Below the pieces are notes generated by a model that was given only the letters and a program-made list of their open reading frames with translations, was not told the DNA's origin and ran no database searches. Shown piece by piece: positions 53,348 through 61,147 of a DNA stretch of 64,000 nt. The position numbers were made by a program, and so were the translations under genes. The stretch is taken from NCBI RefSeq assembly GCF_001429295.1, contig NZ_LMJL01000007.1, positions 330,005 through 394,004 on the forward strand, in the 5' to 3' direction. The DNA is from Flavobacterium sp. Root935 (lineage in GTDB: Bacteria > Bacteroidota > Bacteroidia > Flavobacteriales > Flavobacteriaceae). How positions within the stretch are numbered: the stretch's first letter is position 1; every line of letters begins with the position of its first letter.

Positions 53348-53976
53348 TGAAAACACTTTTAGACTTAGAAAACTGGAATAGAAAGGAGCATTTTGTTCAT
53401 TTTAAACAGATGGAAGAACCGTTTTTTGGTGCAACTGTCGAAATCGATTGTACAAAAGCGTATGAGACCGCAAAAAGTATGAACGCTTCTTTTTTCATTT
53501 TCTATTTACACAAAACTTTAGCCGCTGTTAATGCAGTTGAAAATTTTAAATATCGAATTTCAGGAGAGCAGATTTATATTAATGATCGCGTAGATGCATC
53601 GGCAACAATTGGGCGCGAAGACGGAACTTTCGGATTTTCATTAATCGAATATCATCCCGATTTTAAAACTTTCGAGCAAATCGCTTTAAAAGAAATCGAA
53701 CGCATTCAAAATACAACAGGACTTTTTACCAGATCATTTGATGATGATAATCTCATACATTTTTCTGCAATTCCGTGGTTGAATTTTACATCACTTACGC
53801 ATGCGCGAAGTTTTACATATCCTGACAGCTGTCCGAAAATTTCATTTGGAAAAATGATGGTATCTGAAACGGGTAAAAGAACCATCTCGATGGCGGTTTA
53901 TGTACATCATGGTTTGATGGACGGAATGCATGTAGGTCAATTTGTAGATCTTTTTCAAGAGCTTATGAATCAATAA
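53347..53976 (+). CDS. Chloramphenicol-acetyltransferase-like enzyme (CAT family)
   Basis: 209 residues, close to the 213-220 of CAT trimers. Catalytic His motif MAVYVHHGLMDGMHVGQF at about 180-197 (H-H-x-x-x-D-G) and the typical start LENWNRKEHFVHFKQMEEPFFGATVEIDC fit the CAT fold. Family members also acylate other small alcohols, so resistance is not proven by sequence. Coupled with the HAD gene by a 1-nt overlap. Chromosomal CAT-like genes of this kind are common in Flavobacterium. Confidence 0.88.
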   Translation: MKTLLDLENWNRKEHFVHFKQMEEPFFGATVEIDCTKAYETAKSMNASFFIFYLHKTLAAVNAVENFKYRISGEQIYINDRVDASATIGREDGTFGFSLIEYHPDFKTFEQIALKEIERIQNTTGLFTRSFDDDNLIHFSAIPWLNFTSLTHARSFTYPDSCPKISFGKMMVSETGKRTISMAVYVHHGLMDGMHVGQFVDLFQELMNQ

Positions 53977-54008
53977 ATTAATGGAATGATTTTTGTCGCT
54001 AGAAACAC

Positions 54009-55403
54009 ATGAAACAAATCTTTCTTTTTCTGTCTATAATTTTTAGCACTGTTTCGATAAGTCAAACAGTGTTAACTTCTTATCCTATAGATTTCAAAAA
54101 TGTACAAGATCAATGTGAGCTCTTAAACGCAGAAAACACTACTACACATGATGTATTTGCTTTTATAGCATCTCCCAATAATTTTACGATTCTAAAATAC
54201 AATAGTGCTTTCTTTTTAAAAGATCAGTTTGTAACTAGCCGTCAATATGTCGAAAACAGATCTTTATTGGGATACAGCTTTAGTGAAGATGGCAACCCAA
54301 CAGTATATTGGTTATCGCCTGAACAAAAAGATATTATAGTTATCAAATACTACTTTGAAAATAAAACAACCAGAGCTTTAAAATTTGCTTTGCCTGTTGA
54401 CAATCAATCTATTGTTACTCAATATCAAAAAGACAATAATTTTTACTTATTGATGAAATATAAAGATAAGCAGGCATTAACTGCTTATATCTTTAAAAAT
54501 GGAATGGCCGAAGAAAGGTTTCTCGACTTCTCTCCTTTCATTTTTCGCGATCGAAAAACACAGCAAAAGACATTCAATCAAATTTTGAATGAAAATCCGA
54601 TTGAGAAAATGGATTCTGGGGAATACAATCCGCTGTTTAAAGTGGTTGCAAAAACTAAATTATATACGCTTCCAAATCGCTTAATTCTGACTTTAGATCA
54701 AAGTCTCAGGAAAACGCAGTTGTTTGATATCAATTTGGACAATCTGGAAATCAAAGAGAAGACATTCATGCAGCCGCTCGGTCATAAAAATGCAAGAACC
54801 TCAAATTCTTTTTATCACGAAAACAAACTTTATCAGTTTAATGTCAATTCTGATGAGCTTCTATTTGATATCAAAGATTACGATTCTGGCGAATTAATAA
54901 AGACATTTACTGTTTCAAAAAATGACACTATCCGCTTTAATAATTCTCCTTTATTAATGCAAATAGAAAATAGACAGCCTAAAGAAATTAAGAAAACAAG
55001 TAAATTTTTAAAAGAATTAGCTTCTGTTGATGCTGGTCTTTCTGTGTTTAAAAACAAAAAGAATCTTTTTATCACATTAGGTGGAACTGGCAGTGATTCA
55101 AAGGCCATATCTATGAATGGTTTTAATATGTTCGATGATTTTTTTGGAGACTTTCCTCCTCGTAACTATTATATAGAAAGTAATTATTCTGTTTTTTTTG
55201 AAAGTGTCTGGACTAAAAAACTGGAACTAACAACAGAAAAACATGAACCTCTCGCCTCAGATAAAATTTATTATTTTATGGACACTCATAAAGAAGTCTC
55301 TCTCCCAAACATTCTGAAATTAAACAATTACAGCATTCTGGGTTATTATAACATTACTTCAAAAGAATACGTTTTAAGAAAATTCACAGATGGATTTGAC
55401 TAA
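54009..55403 (+). CDS. Exported protein of unknown function
   Basis: 464 residues with a signal peptide (MKQIFLFLSIIFSTVSISQ). The mature part alternates beta strands and short loops: LLGYSFSEDGNPTVYWLSPEQKDIIVIKYYFENKT, LFDINLDNLEIKEKTFMQPLG, suggestive of a beta-propeller or other repeat fold, but no repeat unit is certain. Two Gly/Ser-rich loops occur. No family is recognised. It lies 33 nt after the CAT-like gene and may belong to the same transcript. Confidence 0.78.
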   Translation: MKQIFLFLSIIFSTVSISQTVLTSYPIDFKNVQDQCELLNAENTTTHDVFAFIASPNNFTILKYNSAFFLKDQFVTSRQYVENRSLLGYSFSEDGNPTVYWLSPEQKDIIVIKYYFENKTTRALKFALPVDNQSIVTQYQKDNNFYLLMKYKDKQALTAYIFKNGMAEERFLDFSPFIFRDRKTQQKTFNQILNENPIEKMDSGEYNPLFKVVAKTKLYTLPNRLILTLDQSLRKTQLFDINLDNLEIKEKTFMQPLGHKNARTSNSFYHENKLYQFNVNSDELLFDIKDYDSGELIKTFTVSKNDTIRFNNSPLLMQIENRQPKEIKKTSKFLKELASVDAGLSVFKNKKNLFITLGGTGSDSKAISMNGFNMFDDFFGDFPPRNYYIESNYSVFFESVWTKKLELTTEKHEPLASDKIYYFMDTHKEVSLPNILKLNNYSILGYYNITSKEYVLRKFTDGFD

Positions 55404-55582
55404 ACAAATCAATCTCAATTACTTACTACAAAAAGGCTTTTTTTTCTGCGCTTTATAAAAGCTTTTTAAATTGATTAAAAGCACCATTATATACCTTATT
55501 CTAATATCTTTTTGACTTTTAGAGGAAGTATTTACTTACAATTTATCGTTGTTTTGACCCCAAATTTAAAATATCAATAACA

Positions 55583-56707
55583 ATGAAAAAAGTTGTAATG
55601 ACCCTCGCATTTGCTCTTGGATTAACAGGATTACATGCTCAAACTGAAAACAACGCTACTAGATTTAATAAGTGGTCTATAGAGTTAAACGGTGGTTTGA
55701 CAAAACCTCAGAGACCATTCTCAGCGGGTTACTCTACAGATACGCCAAGCCCTTGGGTTGGTGATTTAGGAGTTCGTTATATGTTTAATAACAAATTTGG
55801 TTTGAAAGCTGATTTTGGATACAATAGTTTTACTGCGAAAAGTAATTCTATAGATTTTGATTCAAAATACTATAGAATAGATTTACAAGCAGTTGCAAAC
55901 TTAGGACGTATCATGAATTTTGAAACATGGACTAATACATTTGGTTTATTAGGGCATGCAGGTTTTGGTGTAGGTCAATTAAAATCAGATAATTTTACTG
56001 AAAGAGATATCGTTGGAAACTTTATTGCTGGTGTTACAGGTCAGATTAGATTATCAAACAGAGTTGCATTAACGGGAGATTTCTCTACAATTTTAAATTC
56101 AACACAAGATCATACTTTTGACGGCGCTTACGTTGGTCAAAACAGAGGTTTTTCTGGATTAATTTTCAATGGTACTATTGGTTTGAATGTTTACTTGGGT
56201 AAAAATGCTAAGCATGCAGATTGGACTGTAATGACTACAGATAATACTGATCTTTCAGCATTAGAAAACAAAATAGCAGATCTTGAGTCACAAATCAAAA
56301 AGATTCCTGCACAAAAAGAAGTAGTTATCGAAAAACAAGCACAGCCAGTTGATAATGATTTGATCAAAAGAATGATCAATGATAAGTACTACAGTGTGTA
56401 CTTTGATTTCAACAAAACAACTCCAATCGAAAACTCAACTGCAGCCATCGACGTTGTTTTAAATTACTTGAGAAAAAATCCATCTGCATCACTTGACCTT
56501 GTAGGTTATGCGGATCAAGTTGGAAAAGCAGAATACAACGAAAGATTATCAAACGCTAGAGCAAATAATATAAAAACAATTTTTGAGAAAGCAGGAATTG
56601 CTTCATCTCGTTTGAATGTTATTGCTAACGGAGCTGATACATCAATCCAAAAAGATTCTGATGAAGCTAGAAGATTAGCAAGAAGAGTTACTTTTATTGT
56701 GAAATAA
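55583..56707 (+). CDS. OmpA-family outer-membrane protein
   Basis: 374 residues: signal peptide (MKKVVMTLAFALGLTGLHAQ), an eight-strand-like beta-barrel (about 25-215; SIELNGGLTKPQRPFSAGYSTDTPSPWVGDLGVRYMFNNKFGLKADFGY), a short coiled linker (DLSALENKIADLESQIKKIPAQKE) and a C-terminal peptidoglycan-binding OmpA domain (VYFDFNKTTPIEN, LDLVGYADQVGKAEYNERLSNARANNIKTIF, with Asp and Arg for DAP). It probably anchors the outer membrane to the wall; such proteins are abundant in flavobacteria. A strong terminator follows. Confidence 0.95.
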   Translation: MKKVVMTLAFALGLTGLHAQTENNATRFNKWSIELNGGLTKPQRPFSAGYSTDTPSPWVGDLGVRYMFNNKFGLKADFGYNSFTAKSNSIDFDSKYYRIDLQAVANLGRIMNFETWTNTFGLLGHAGFGVGQLKSDNFTERDIVGNFIAGVTGQIRLSNRVALTGDFSTILNSTQDHTFDGAYVGQNRGFSGLIFNGTIGLNVYLGKNAKHADWTVMTTDNTDLSALENKIADLESQIKKIPAQKEVVIEKQAQPVDNDLIKRMINDKYYSVYFDFNKTTPIENSTAAIDVVLNYLRKNPSASLDLVGYADQVGKAEYNERLSNARANNIKTIFEKAGIASSRLNVIANGADTSIQKDSDEARRLARRVTFIVK

Positions 56708-56725
56708 ACAACTTTGAATAGTAAT

Positions 56726-56751
56726 AAAGCCCGAATTCTAATTCGGGCTTT
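56726..56751 (+). terminator. Terminator of the OmpA gene
   Basis: Near-perfect stem AAAGCCCGAATT/AATTCGGGCTTT (56726-56737 with 56740-56751) followed by TTATTTTTA. Confidence 0.88.
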
Positions 56752-56920
56752 TTATTTTTATAAAATTTCAACAATCTTATTTTCAAACCATTACATAATA
56801 CTAAAAAAAGTAAAAAGCATTACTGTTCTATATTTAGTCTGAATCTGAATAGATCCGAAAGCATTTAAACAATTTCTTTGTTGGTCTTTTTTTCTTAATT
56901 TTACAAAAAAGACACGTATT

Positions 56921-57439
56921 ATGCTATCAAAAAATATTGAATCGGCTTTAAACAAGCAAATCCGCATAGAAGCAGAATCTTCACAAACTTATCTTTCTAT
57001 GGCTTGTTGGGCTGAAGTACACGGATTAGAGGGAATCGCTCAATTTATGTACACACAGTCAGATGAAGAGCGCGCACATATGCTTAAATTGGTTAAGTAT
57101 GTTAACGAACGCGGAGGACATGCTCAGGTTACAGACCTAAAAGCACCTAGAATAACATATTCTACATTTAAGGAAATGTTTGAGGAGCTTTACAATCATG
57201 AGATTTTTGTTTCGCAATCTATCAACGAATTAGTACACATAACTTTTGAAGAAAAAGATTATGCAACACATAATTTCTTACAGTGGTATGTTTCTGAACA
57301 AATTGAAGAAGAAGCTACAGCTAAATCTATCTTAGATAAAATCAACTTGATTGGTGAAGATAAAGGCGGATTGTATTTATTCGACCGTGATATTCAGCAG
57401 TTAACAGTTACTAGCTCGATCGCTATTAATCCTAAATAA
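56921..57439 (+). CDS. Ferritin
   Basis: 172 residues, a non-heme ferritin of the FtnA type. The ferroxidase-site residues lie in EAESSQTYLSMACWAEVHGLEGIAQFMYTQSDEERAHMLKLVKYV (Glu, Glu, His) and SINELVHITFEEKDYATHNFLQWYVSEQIEEEATAKSILDKI (Glu, Gln). It would oxidise and store iron as 24-mers. TAATTTTA, one base off the -7 consensus, lies at 56896-56903 with TTG at 56878-56880. The Lys/Cys-rich mini-protein follows after 79 nt. Confidence 0.96.
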   Translation: MLSKNIESALNKQIRIEAESSQTYLSMACWAEVHGLEGIAQFMYTQSDEERAHMLKLVKYVNERGGHAQVTDLKAPRITYSTFKEMFEELYNHEIFVSQSINELVHITFEEKDYATHNFLQWYVSEQIEEEATAKSILDKINLIGEDKGGLYLFDRDIQQLTVTSSIAINPK

Positions 57440-57485
57440 AAAAGTTAAAGTTTATTTAGAATATTTAAAAATAACTTTTTTCTTT

Positions 57486-57493
57486 TATATTTG
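57486..57493 (+). promoter_or_regulatory. -7 promoter box of the Lys/Cys-rich gene
   Basis: TATATTTG matches TAnnTTTG, 25 nt before TTG 57519. It shows that the small gene is transcribed separately from ferritin. No TTG at -33 was seen. Confidence 0.5.
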
Positions 57494-57518
57494 CCTCTGT
57501 TTTTAATACCGAGGAAAA

Positions 57519-57704
57519 TTGAGCAAGAAAGAAAAAGACAAGGACAAGAAAAAGGATAAAAAGAAAAAGAAAAACAAAGATATCCTTGATAAAATTAAGA
57601 AGATTGAAAATTGCAAATCTTCTTGCTGTGAGAAATATAAAAAGAGCGAAAAGAAACGCTGCTCACGCTGTCCTATGTTTGATTTATTCAAAAAAACCGC
57701 TTAA
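57519..57704 (+). CDS. Lys- and Cys-rich small protein
   Basis: 61 residues from TTG 57519, with GAGGAA directly upstream and an in-frame stop at 57504. The first 20 residues are almost all Lys, Asp and Glu (KKEKDKDKKKDKKKKKNKD), then IKKIENCKSSCCEKYKKSEKKRCSRCPMFDLFKKTA. The Cys pattern C-x3-CC-x11-C-x2-C suggests a metal- or cluster-binding knuckle. I have the impression that similar C-terminal motifs occur in other Bacteroidota, but I cannot verify it. Possible roles are metal handling, nucleic-acid binding or ferritin-linked iron delivery. An alternative is a shorter protein from a later start. Confidence 0.72.
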   Translation: MSKKEKDKDKKKDKKKKKNKDILDKIKKIENCKSSCCEKYKKSEKKRCSRCPMFDLFKKTA

Positions 57705-57714
57705 CAAAATATAG

Positions 57715-57746
57715 AAAAACCCACTAGATTTCTCTGGTGGGTTTTT
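57715..57746 (+). terminator. Terminator of the Lys/Cys-rich gene
   Basis: 10-bp stem AAAAACCCAC/GTGGGTTTTT (57715-57724 with 57737-57746), 11 nt after the stop. Confidence 0.8.
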
Positions 57747-57792
57747 TAGTTTTAAATTGCAGTCAATTCTTCAGATTTTTTTTAATTCAATT

Positions 57793-58485
57793 ATGGAAAA
57801 CCACGTTACAATACCGAAATCGAGTCTTGATTTTCTGGTTCAGCTCAAAGAAAATAATAACAAACCTTGGTTTGAAATCAATAAGCCACAATACTTAATA
57901 GAACTAAATCATATTGAAAATTTTGCAGGCGCTTTACTTAAAGAACTCTCTAAAAGCGATGTTTTAGAAAATGCTTCAGGCAAAAAAAGTGTTTACAGAA
58001 TTTACCGCGACATTCGTTTTTCTAAAGATAAAACTCCCTTTAAAACTTTTTGGGGCGGCAGTTATACACGTGCCACAGCGGCAAGACGCGGCGGTTATTA
58101 TTTTCATCTAGAAAAAGGCAACAGCTTTTTTGCTGGAGGTTTCTGGGGACCAAACGCTGCAGATTTAAAACGAATACGAACAGAATTTGCCCACGATCCT
58201 GAAACTTTTCAGAACATACTCCACTCAAAATCTTTTATCAGCAACTTTGGAACTTTACAGGGCGAACAATTGAAAACAGCTCCAAAAGGTTTTGATATAG
58301 ATCATCCTGCGATCGATTTGCTGCGTTTCAAACAATTTTTGGTCATCAAACGATTTACAGATAAAGAAGTCTTGAGTCCAAATTTTTTAGAACAGGCTTT
58401 GGATGCTTTTAAAAACATGAGACCTTTTTTTGATTATATGAGCGAAGTGCTTACAACGGATGCTAATGGCGTTTCAATCTTATAA
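57793..58485 (+). CDS. DUF2461 family protein
   Basis: 230 residues from ATG 57793 (MENHVTIPKSSLDFLVQLKENNNKPWFEINKPQY, the family's usual start); the frame is open to 57757 but the extra residues are not conserved in kind. Other family features are YRIYRDIRFSKDKTPFKTFWGGSYTRA, GGYYFHLEKGNSFFAGGFWGP and KGFDIDHPAIDLLRFKQFLVIKRFTDKEVLSPNF. The family (formerly YfgD-like or TIGR02453) is widespread and its function is unknown. Alone, followed by a MITE-like element. Confidence 0.92.
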   Translation: MENHVTIPKSSLDFLVQLKENNNKPWFEINKPQYLIELNHIENFAGALLKELSKSDVLENASGKKSVYRIYRDIRFSKDKTPFKTFWGGSYTRATAARRGGYYFHLEKGNSFFAGGFWGPNAADLKRIRTEFAHDPETFQNILHSKSFISNFGTLQGEQLKTAPKGFDIDHPAIDLLRFKQFLVIKRFTDKEVLSPNFLEQALDAFKNMRPFFDYMSEVLTTDANGVSIL

Positions 58486-58511
58486 AATCGGGAATTACTT
58501 CTACATTTAAT

Positions 58512-58676
58512 ATTCCGTAGGAATATCTCATCGGTAGAAAAAATATATTTTGTTGTGCATTGTGTCCTGTAGGGACATCTGTTTTTTACGAAAATAGCAC
58601 CGTTAATCACACGTTCCTATGGAACGTATATGAGCAATCTACATTTTTTTCTACCGATGAGACATTCCTACGGAAT
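58512..58676. repeat. 165-bp MITE-like element with 32-bp terminal inverted repeats
   Basis: Terminal arms 58512-58543 and 58645-58676 are inverse copies with one mismatch (ATTCCGTAGGAATNTCTCAT and TCGGTAGAAAAAA form the arm). Inside are two more palindromes of like design: TGTCCTGTAGGGACA (58563-58577) and ACGTTCCTATGGAACGT (58611-58627). No reading frame is credible. It looks like a non-autonomous transposable or REP-type element. Confidence 0.85.
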
Positions 58677-58687
58677 GAAAATACTTT

Positions 58688-58720
58688 AAACCCGAAAGTT
58701 TTTTAAAACCTTTCGGGTTT
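58688..58720. terminator. Terminator, ssb
   Basis: 11-bp stem AAACCCGAAAG/CTTTCGGGTTT (58688-58698 with 58710-58720), T-rich on both sides. It lies 28 nt after the ssb stop on the minus strand. Confidence 0.75.
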
Positions 58721-58747
58721 ATTTTCTATTAATTATCAATCTAAAGC

Positions 58748-59080
58748 TTATTTACTTAGCAGTAAAATTTCATTTACTACAACTTCTGTAATATATCTTT
58801 TTTCTCCATTTTTGTCGTCATAACTTCTATGCGTTAACTTCCCGTCAATAGCAACTTCTTTTCCTTTTACAACAAACTTTTCGATAATTTCGGCTGTTTT
58901 TCCCCACGCAGTTACGCGATGCCATTCGGTTTGTTCTACCTTATCCCCTTTCTCATTTCTGTAAACATCGTTTGTAGCAATTGTTAAATGGGCTAGCTTT
59001 TTACCGCTTTCTAATGTTTTAATTTCTGGATTATTCCCTACATTCCCAATTAATTGTACTCTGTTTTTCATTGCATTCAT
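58748..59080 (-). CDS. ssb: Single-stranded DNA-binding protein, short form
   Basis: 110 residues: an OB fold (NRVQLIGNVGNNPEIKTLESGKKLAHLTIATNDVYRNEKGDKVEQTEWHRVTAWGKTAEIIEKFVVKGKEVAIDGKLTHRSYDDKNGEKRYITEVVVNEI). The protein ends right after the OB fold; the acidic C-terminal tip (DDDIPF) that recruits repair and replication proteins is missing. So it is a short SSB paralogue, likely not the main replicative one; a second ssb probably exists elsewhere. Starts at 59080 or 59071 (MNAMKN). Confidence 0.93.
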   Translation of the reverse strand: MNAMKNRVQLIGNVGNNPEIKTLESGKKLAHLTIATNDVYRNEKGDKVEQTEWHRVTAWGKTAEIIEKFVVKGKEVAIDGKLTHRSYDDKNGEKRYITEVVVNEILLLSK

Positions 59081-59210
59081 GGCGTATATTATTTTATTGT
59101 TATTATAAATTGAAATTGTTCGTCAACTTCAACAGTGCAAAGATGATACAACTCAACAATTACAGTCGGTTAGTAACTATTTACTATCGACTATAACTAT
59201 TTGTAAGCGT

Positions 59211-59241
59211 TTGTAAATGGAAATTCTTTTTTGTATATTTG
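59211..59241 (+). promoter_or_regulatory. Promoter of the GNAT/nitrilase gene
   Basis: TTG (59211-59213), 20-nt spacer, TATATTTG (59234-59241): full consensus. The start point near 59248 leaves a leader of about 10 nt before ATG 59258. Confidence 0.7.
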
Positions 59242-59257
59242 AGATAAATCTTACTAT

Positions 59258-60787
59258 ATGCAGGCAAAAATTAATAAAGTCGAGTTACGAAATTTAGAAA
59301 TTGAAGACTATAAACAACTAAAAAAATCGATGATTGAATCGTATCCAGAAATGGCCGATTCGTATTGGGGATCTGATGATATTGAAAGACTGCTTTCTAT
59401 TTTTCCAGAAGGGCAATTGGTAATTTTAGTTGATGGGAAGGTTGTGGGCTCTGCATTATCGCTTATTGTCGATGAAAAATTAGTAGACAAAAAACACAAT
59501 TACCAGCAGATTAGCGGTGATTATAAATTTTCTACACATAATAAAAATGCTGAAATCTTATACGGGATCGATGTTTTTATTCACCCAAATTACAGAGGTC
59601 TGCGTTTGGGACGCCGATTGTATGATGCGAGAAAAGAACTTTGCGAGCAACTAAACTTAAAAGCAATTGTTTTTGCTGGTAGAATTCCAAGTTACAGGGA
59701 ACACGCCAAAAAAATGTCTCCTAAAACTTATATCGAAAAAGTACGCACCAAAGAATTATATGATCCAGTGCTTTCTTTCCAGTTAAGCAATGATTTTCAC
59801 GTGATACGAATCATCAAAAATTACTTGGAAGGCGATGAAGAATCAAAAGAATTTGCTGTTTTACTGGAGTGGAATAATATTTACTACGATGAAAGTCCAA
59901 GACTGATTAATCTGAAGAAGAATATTATTCGTTTGGGATTGATTCAGTGGCAGATGCGTCCGCTAAATAATGTTGAGGCATTGTTTGAGCAGGCTGAATT
60001 TTTTATTGATGCCGTTTCGGGATATGGATCTGACTTTGCACTGTTTCCAGAATTATTCATTGCGCCTTTAATGGCCGACTACAATCATTTATCTGAAGCA
60101 GAAGCGATTCGTGAACTGGCACGCCACTCTGATCCCATTAGAAAGCGTTTTCAGGAATTTGCCATTTCATACAACATCAATATTATCACAGGAAGTATGC
60201 CGTATCTAGAAAACGGAAATCTTTACAATGTTGGTTTTTTATGCAAAAGGGACGGAACTTCAGAAATGTATACTAAAATTCATATCACGCCAAATGAAGT
60301 GATTCATTGGGGAATGAAAGGCGGTTCTCAATTTAAAACATTTGATACCGATTGTGGAAAAATTGGCATTCTGATCTGTTACGATGTCGAATTCCCAGAA
60401 GTTTCCAGGCTGTTAGCAGATGAAGGAATGAATATTTTATTTGTCCCGTTTTTGACGGATACACAAAATGGTTATACACGTGTAAAACATTGTTCGCAGG
60501 CACGCGCGATTGAAAATGAATGTTATGTAGCCATAGCAGGTTGCGTAGGAAATCTTCCGAAAGTGAATAATATGGACATTCAATATGCGCAGTCTTCTGT
60601 TTTTACTCCTTCTGATTTTGCTTTTCCAAGTAACGGAATTAAAGCAGAAGCAACTCCAAACACAGAAATGACTTTAATTGTAGATGTTGATCTGAATTTA
60701 TTAAAAGAACTTCACGAACATGGAAGCGTAAAAACATTAAAAGACCGTAGAACAGATCTTTATGAAATTAAAAAATTGAATACATGA
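59258..60787 (+). CDS. GNAT acetyltransferase fused to a carbon-nitrogen hydrolase
   Basis: 509 residues. The N-terminal about 210 form a GNAT domain (YGIDVFIHPNYRGLRLGRRLYDARKELCEQL, with the acetyl-CoA-binding RGLRLGRRL). From about 225 follows a nitrilase-superfamily domain: FALFPELFIAPL (catalytic Glu, about 264), MYTKIHITPNE (Lys, about 340) and GILICYDVEFPEVSRLL (Cys, about 374). The order and length match a known bacterial fusion whose substrate is not established. The downstream zinc-ribbon gene overlaps by 4 nt, so the two are translationally coupled. Confidence 0.94.
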   Translation: MQAKINKVELRNLEIEDYKQLKKSMIESYPEMADSYWGSDDIERLLSIFPEGQLVILVDGKVVGSALSLIVDEKLVDKKHNYQQISGDYKFSTHNKNAEILYGIDVFIHPNYRGLRLGRRLYDARKELCEQLNLKAIVFAGRIPSYREHAKKMSPKTYIEKVRTKELYDPVLSFQLSNDFHVIRIIKNYLEGDEESKEFAVLLEWNNIYYDESPRLINLKKNIIRLGLIQWQMRPLNNVEALFEQAEFFIDAVSGYGSDFALFPELFIAPLMADYNHLSEAEAIRELARHSDPIRKRFQEFAISYNINIITGSMPYLENGNLYNVGFLCKRDGTSEMYTKIHITPNEVIHWGMKGGSQFKTFDTDCGKIGILICYDVEFPEVSRLLADEGMNILFVPFLTDTQNGYTRVKHCSQARAIENECYVAIAGCVGNLPKVNNMDIQYAQSSVFTPSDFAFPSNGIKAEATPNTEMTLIVDVDLNLLKELHEHGSVKTLKDRRTDLYEIKKLNT

Positions 60788-61131
60788 AAACTTGCCTGGA
60801 ATGCTCAGCTAAAATTGTCGGCCGCGAAGACAAAAAATTCTGCTCAGACAGCTGCCGTAATGCTTACAATAATAAAATAAATAAAGATAGTACTAATTTC
60901 ATGCGAAATATAAACAACAAGTTACGCAAAAATTACCGTATTTTGGCAGAGCTAAATGTAGATGGAAAATCAAAGGCTTCTAGAGACAAATTGTTAACAA
61001 AAGGCTTTGATTTTGAGTTTTTTACCAATATTTTGCAAACCAAAACAGGAAATACATATTATTTCTTGTACGACCAAGGTTATCGTTCCTTGGACAATGA
61101 TTATTTTATGCTTGTTAAAAAAGAAATATAG
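60784..61131 (+). CDS. Zinc-ribbon-containing small protein
   Basis: 115 residues. An N-terminal zinc knuckle pair, CLECSAKIVGREDKKFCSDSCRNAYNNK, reads C-x2-C-x13-C-x3-C. The remaining part is polar and probably helical (NFMRNINNKLRKNYRILAELNVDGKSKASRDKLLTKGFDFEFF). The C-terminal half has no recognised family. Its ATG overlaps the stop of the GNAT/nitrilase gene by 4 nt (ATGA), so the two proteins are probably made together and may form a functional pair. Confidence 0.8.
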   Translation: MKTCLECSAKIVGREDKKFCSDSCRNAYNNKINKDSTNFMRNINNKLRKNYRILAELNVDGKSKASRDKLLTKGFDFEFFTNILQTKTGNTYYFLYDQGYRSLDNDYFMLVKKEI

Positions 61132-61147
61132 TTAGTATCTGTTAACC

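Noticed and set aside
53347..53976. Proven chloramphenicol resistance gene
   Set aside because: The CAT fold and HHxxxDG motif are present, but substrate specificity cannot be read from the sequence.
57503..57691. Minus-strand frame with a long run of Phe, Leu and Ser opposite the Lys-rich gene
   Set aside because: Complement of the AAG/AAA-rich tract; poly-Phe/Ser composition is an artefact of the opposite strand.
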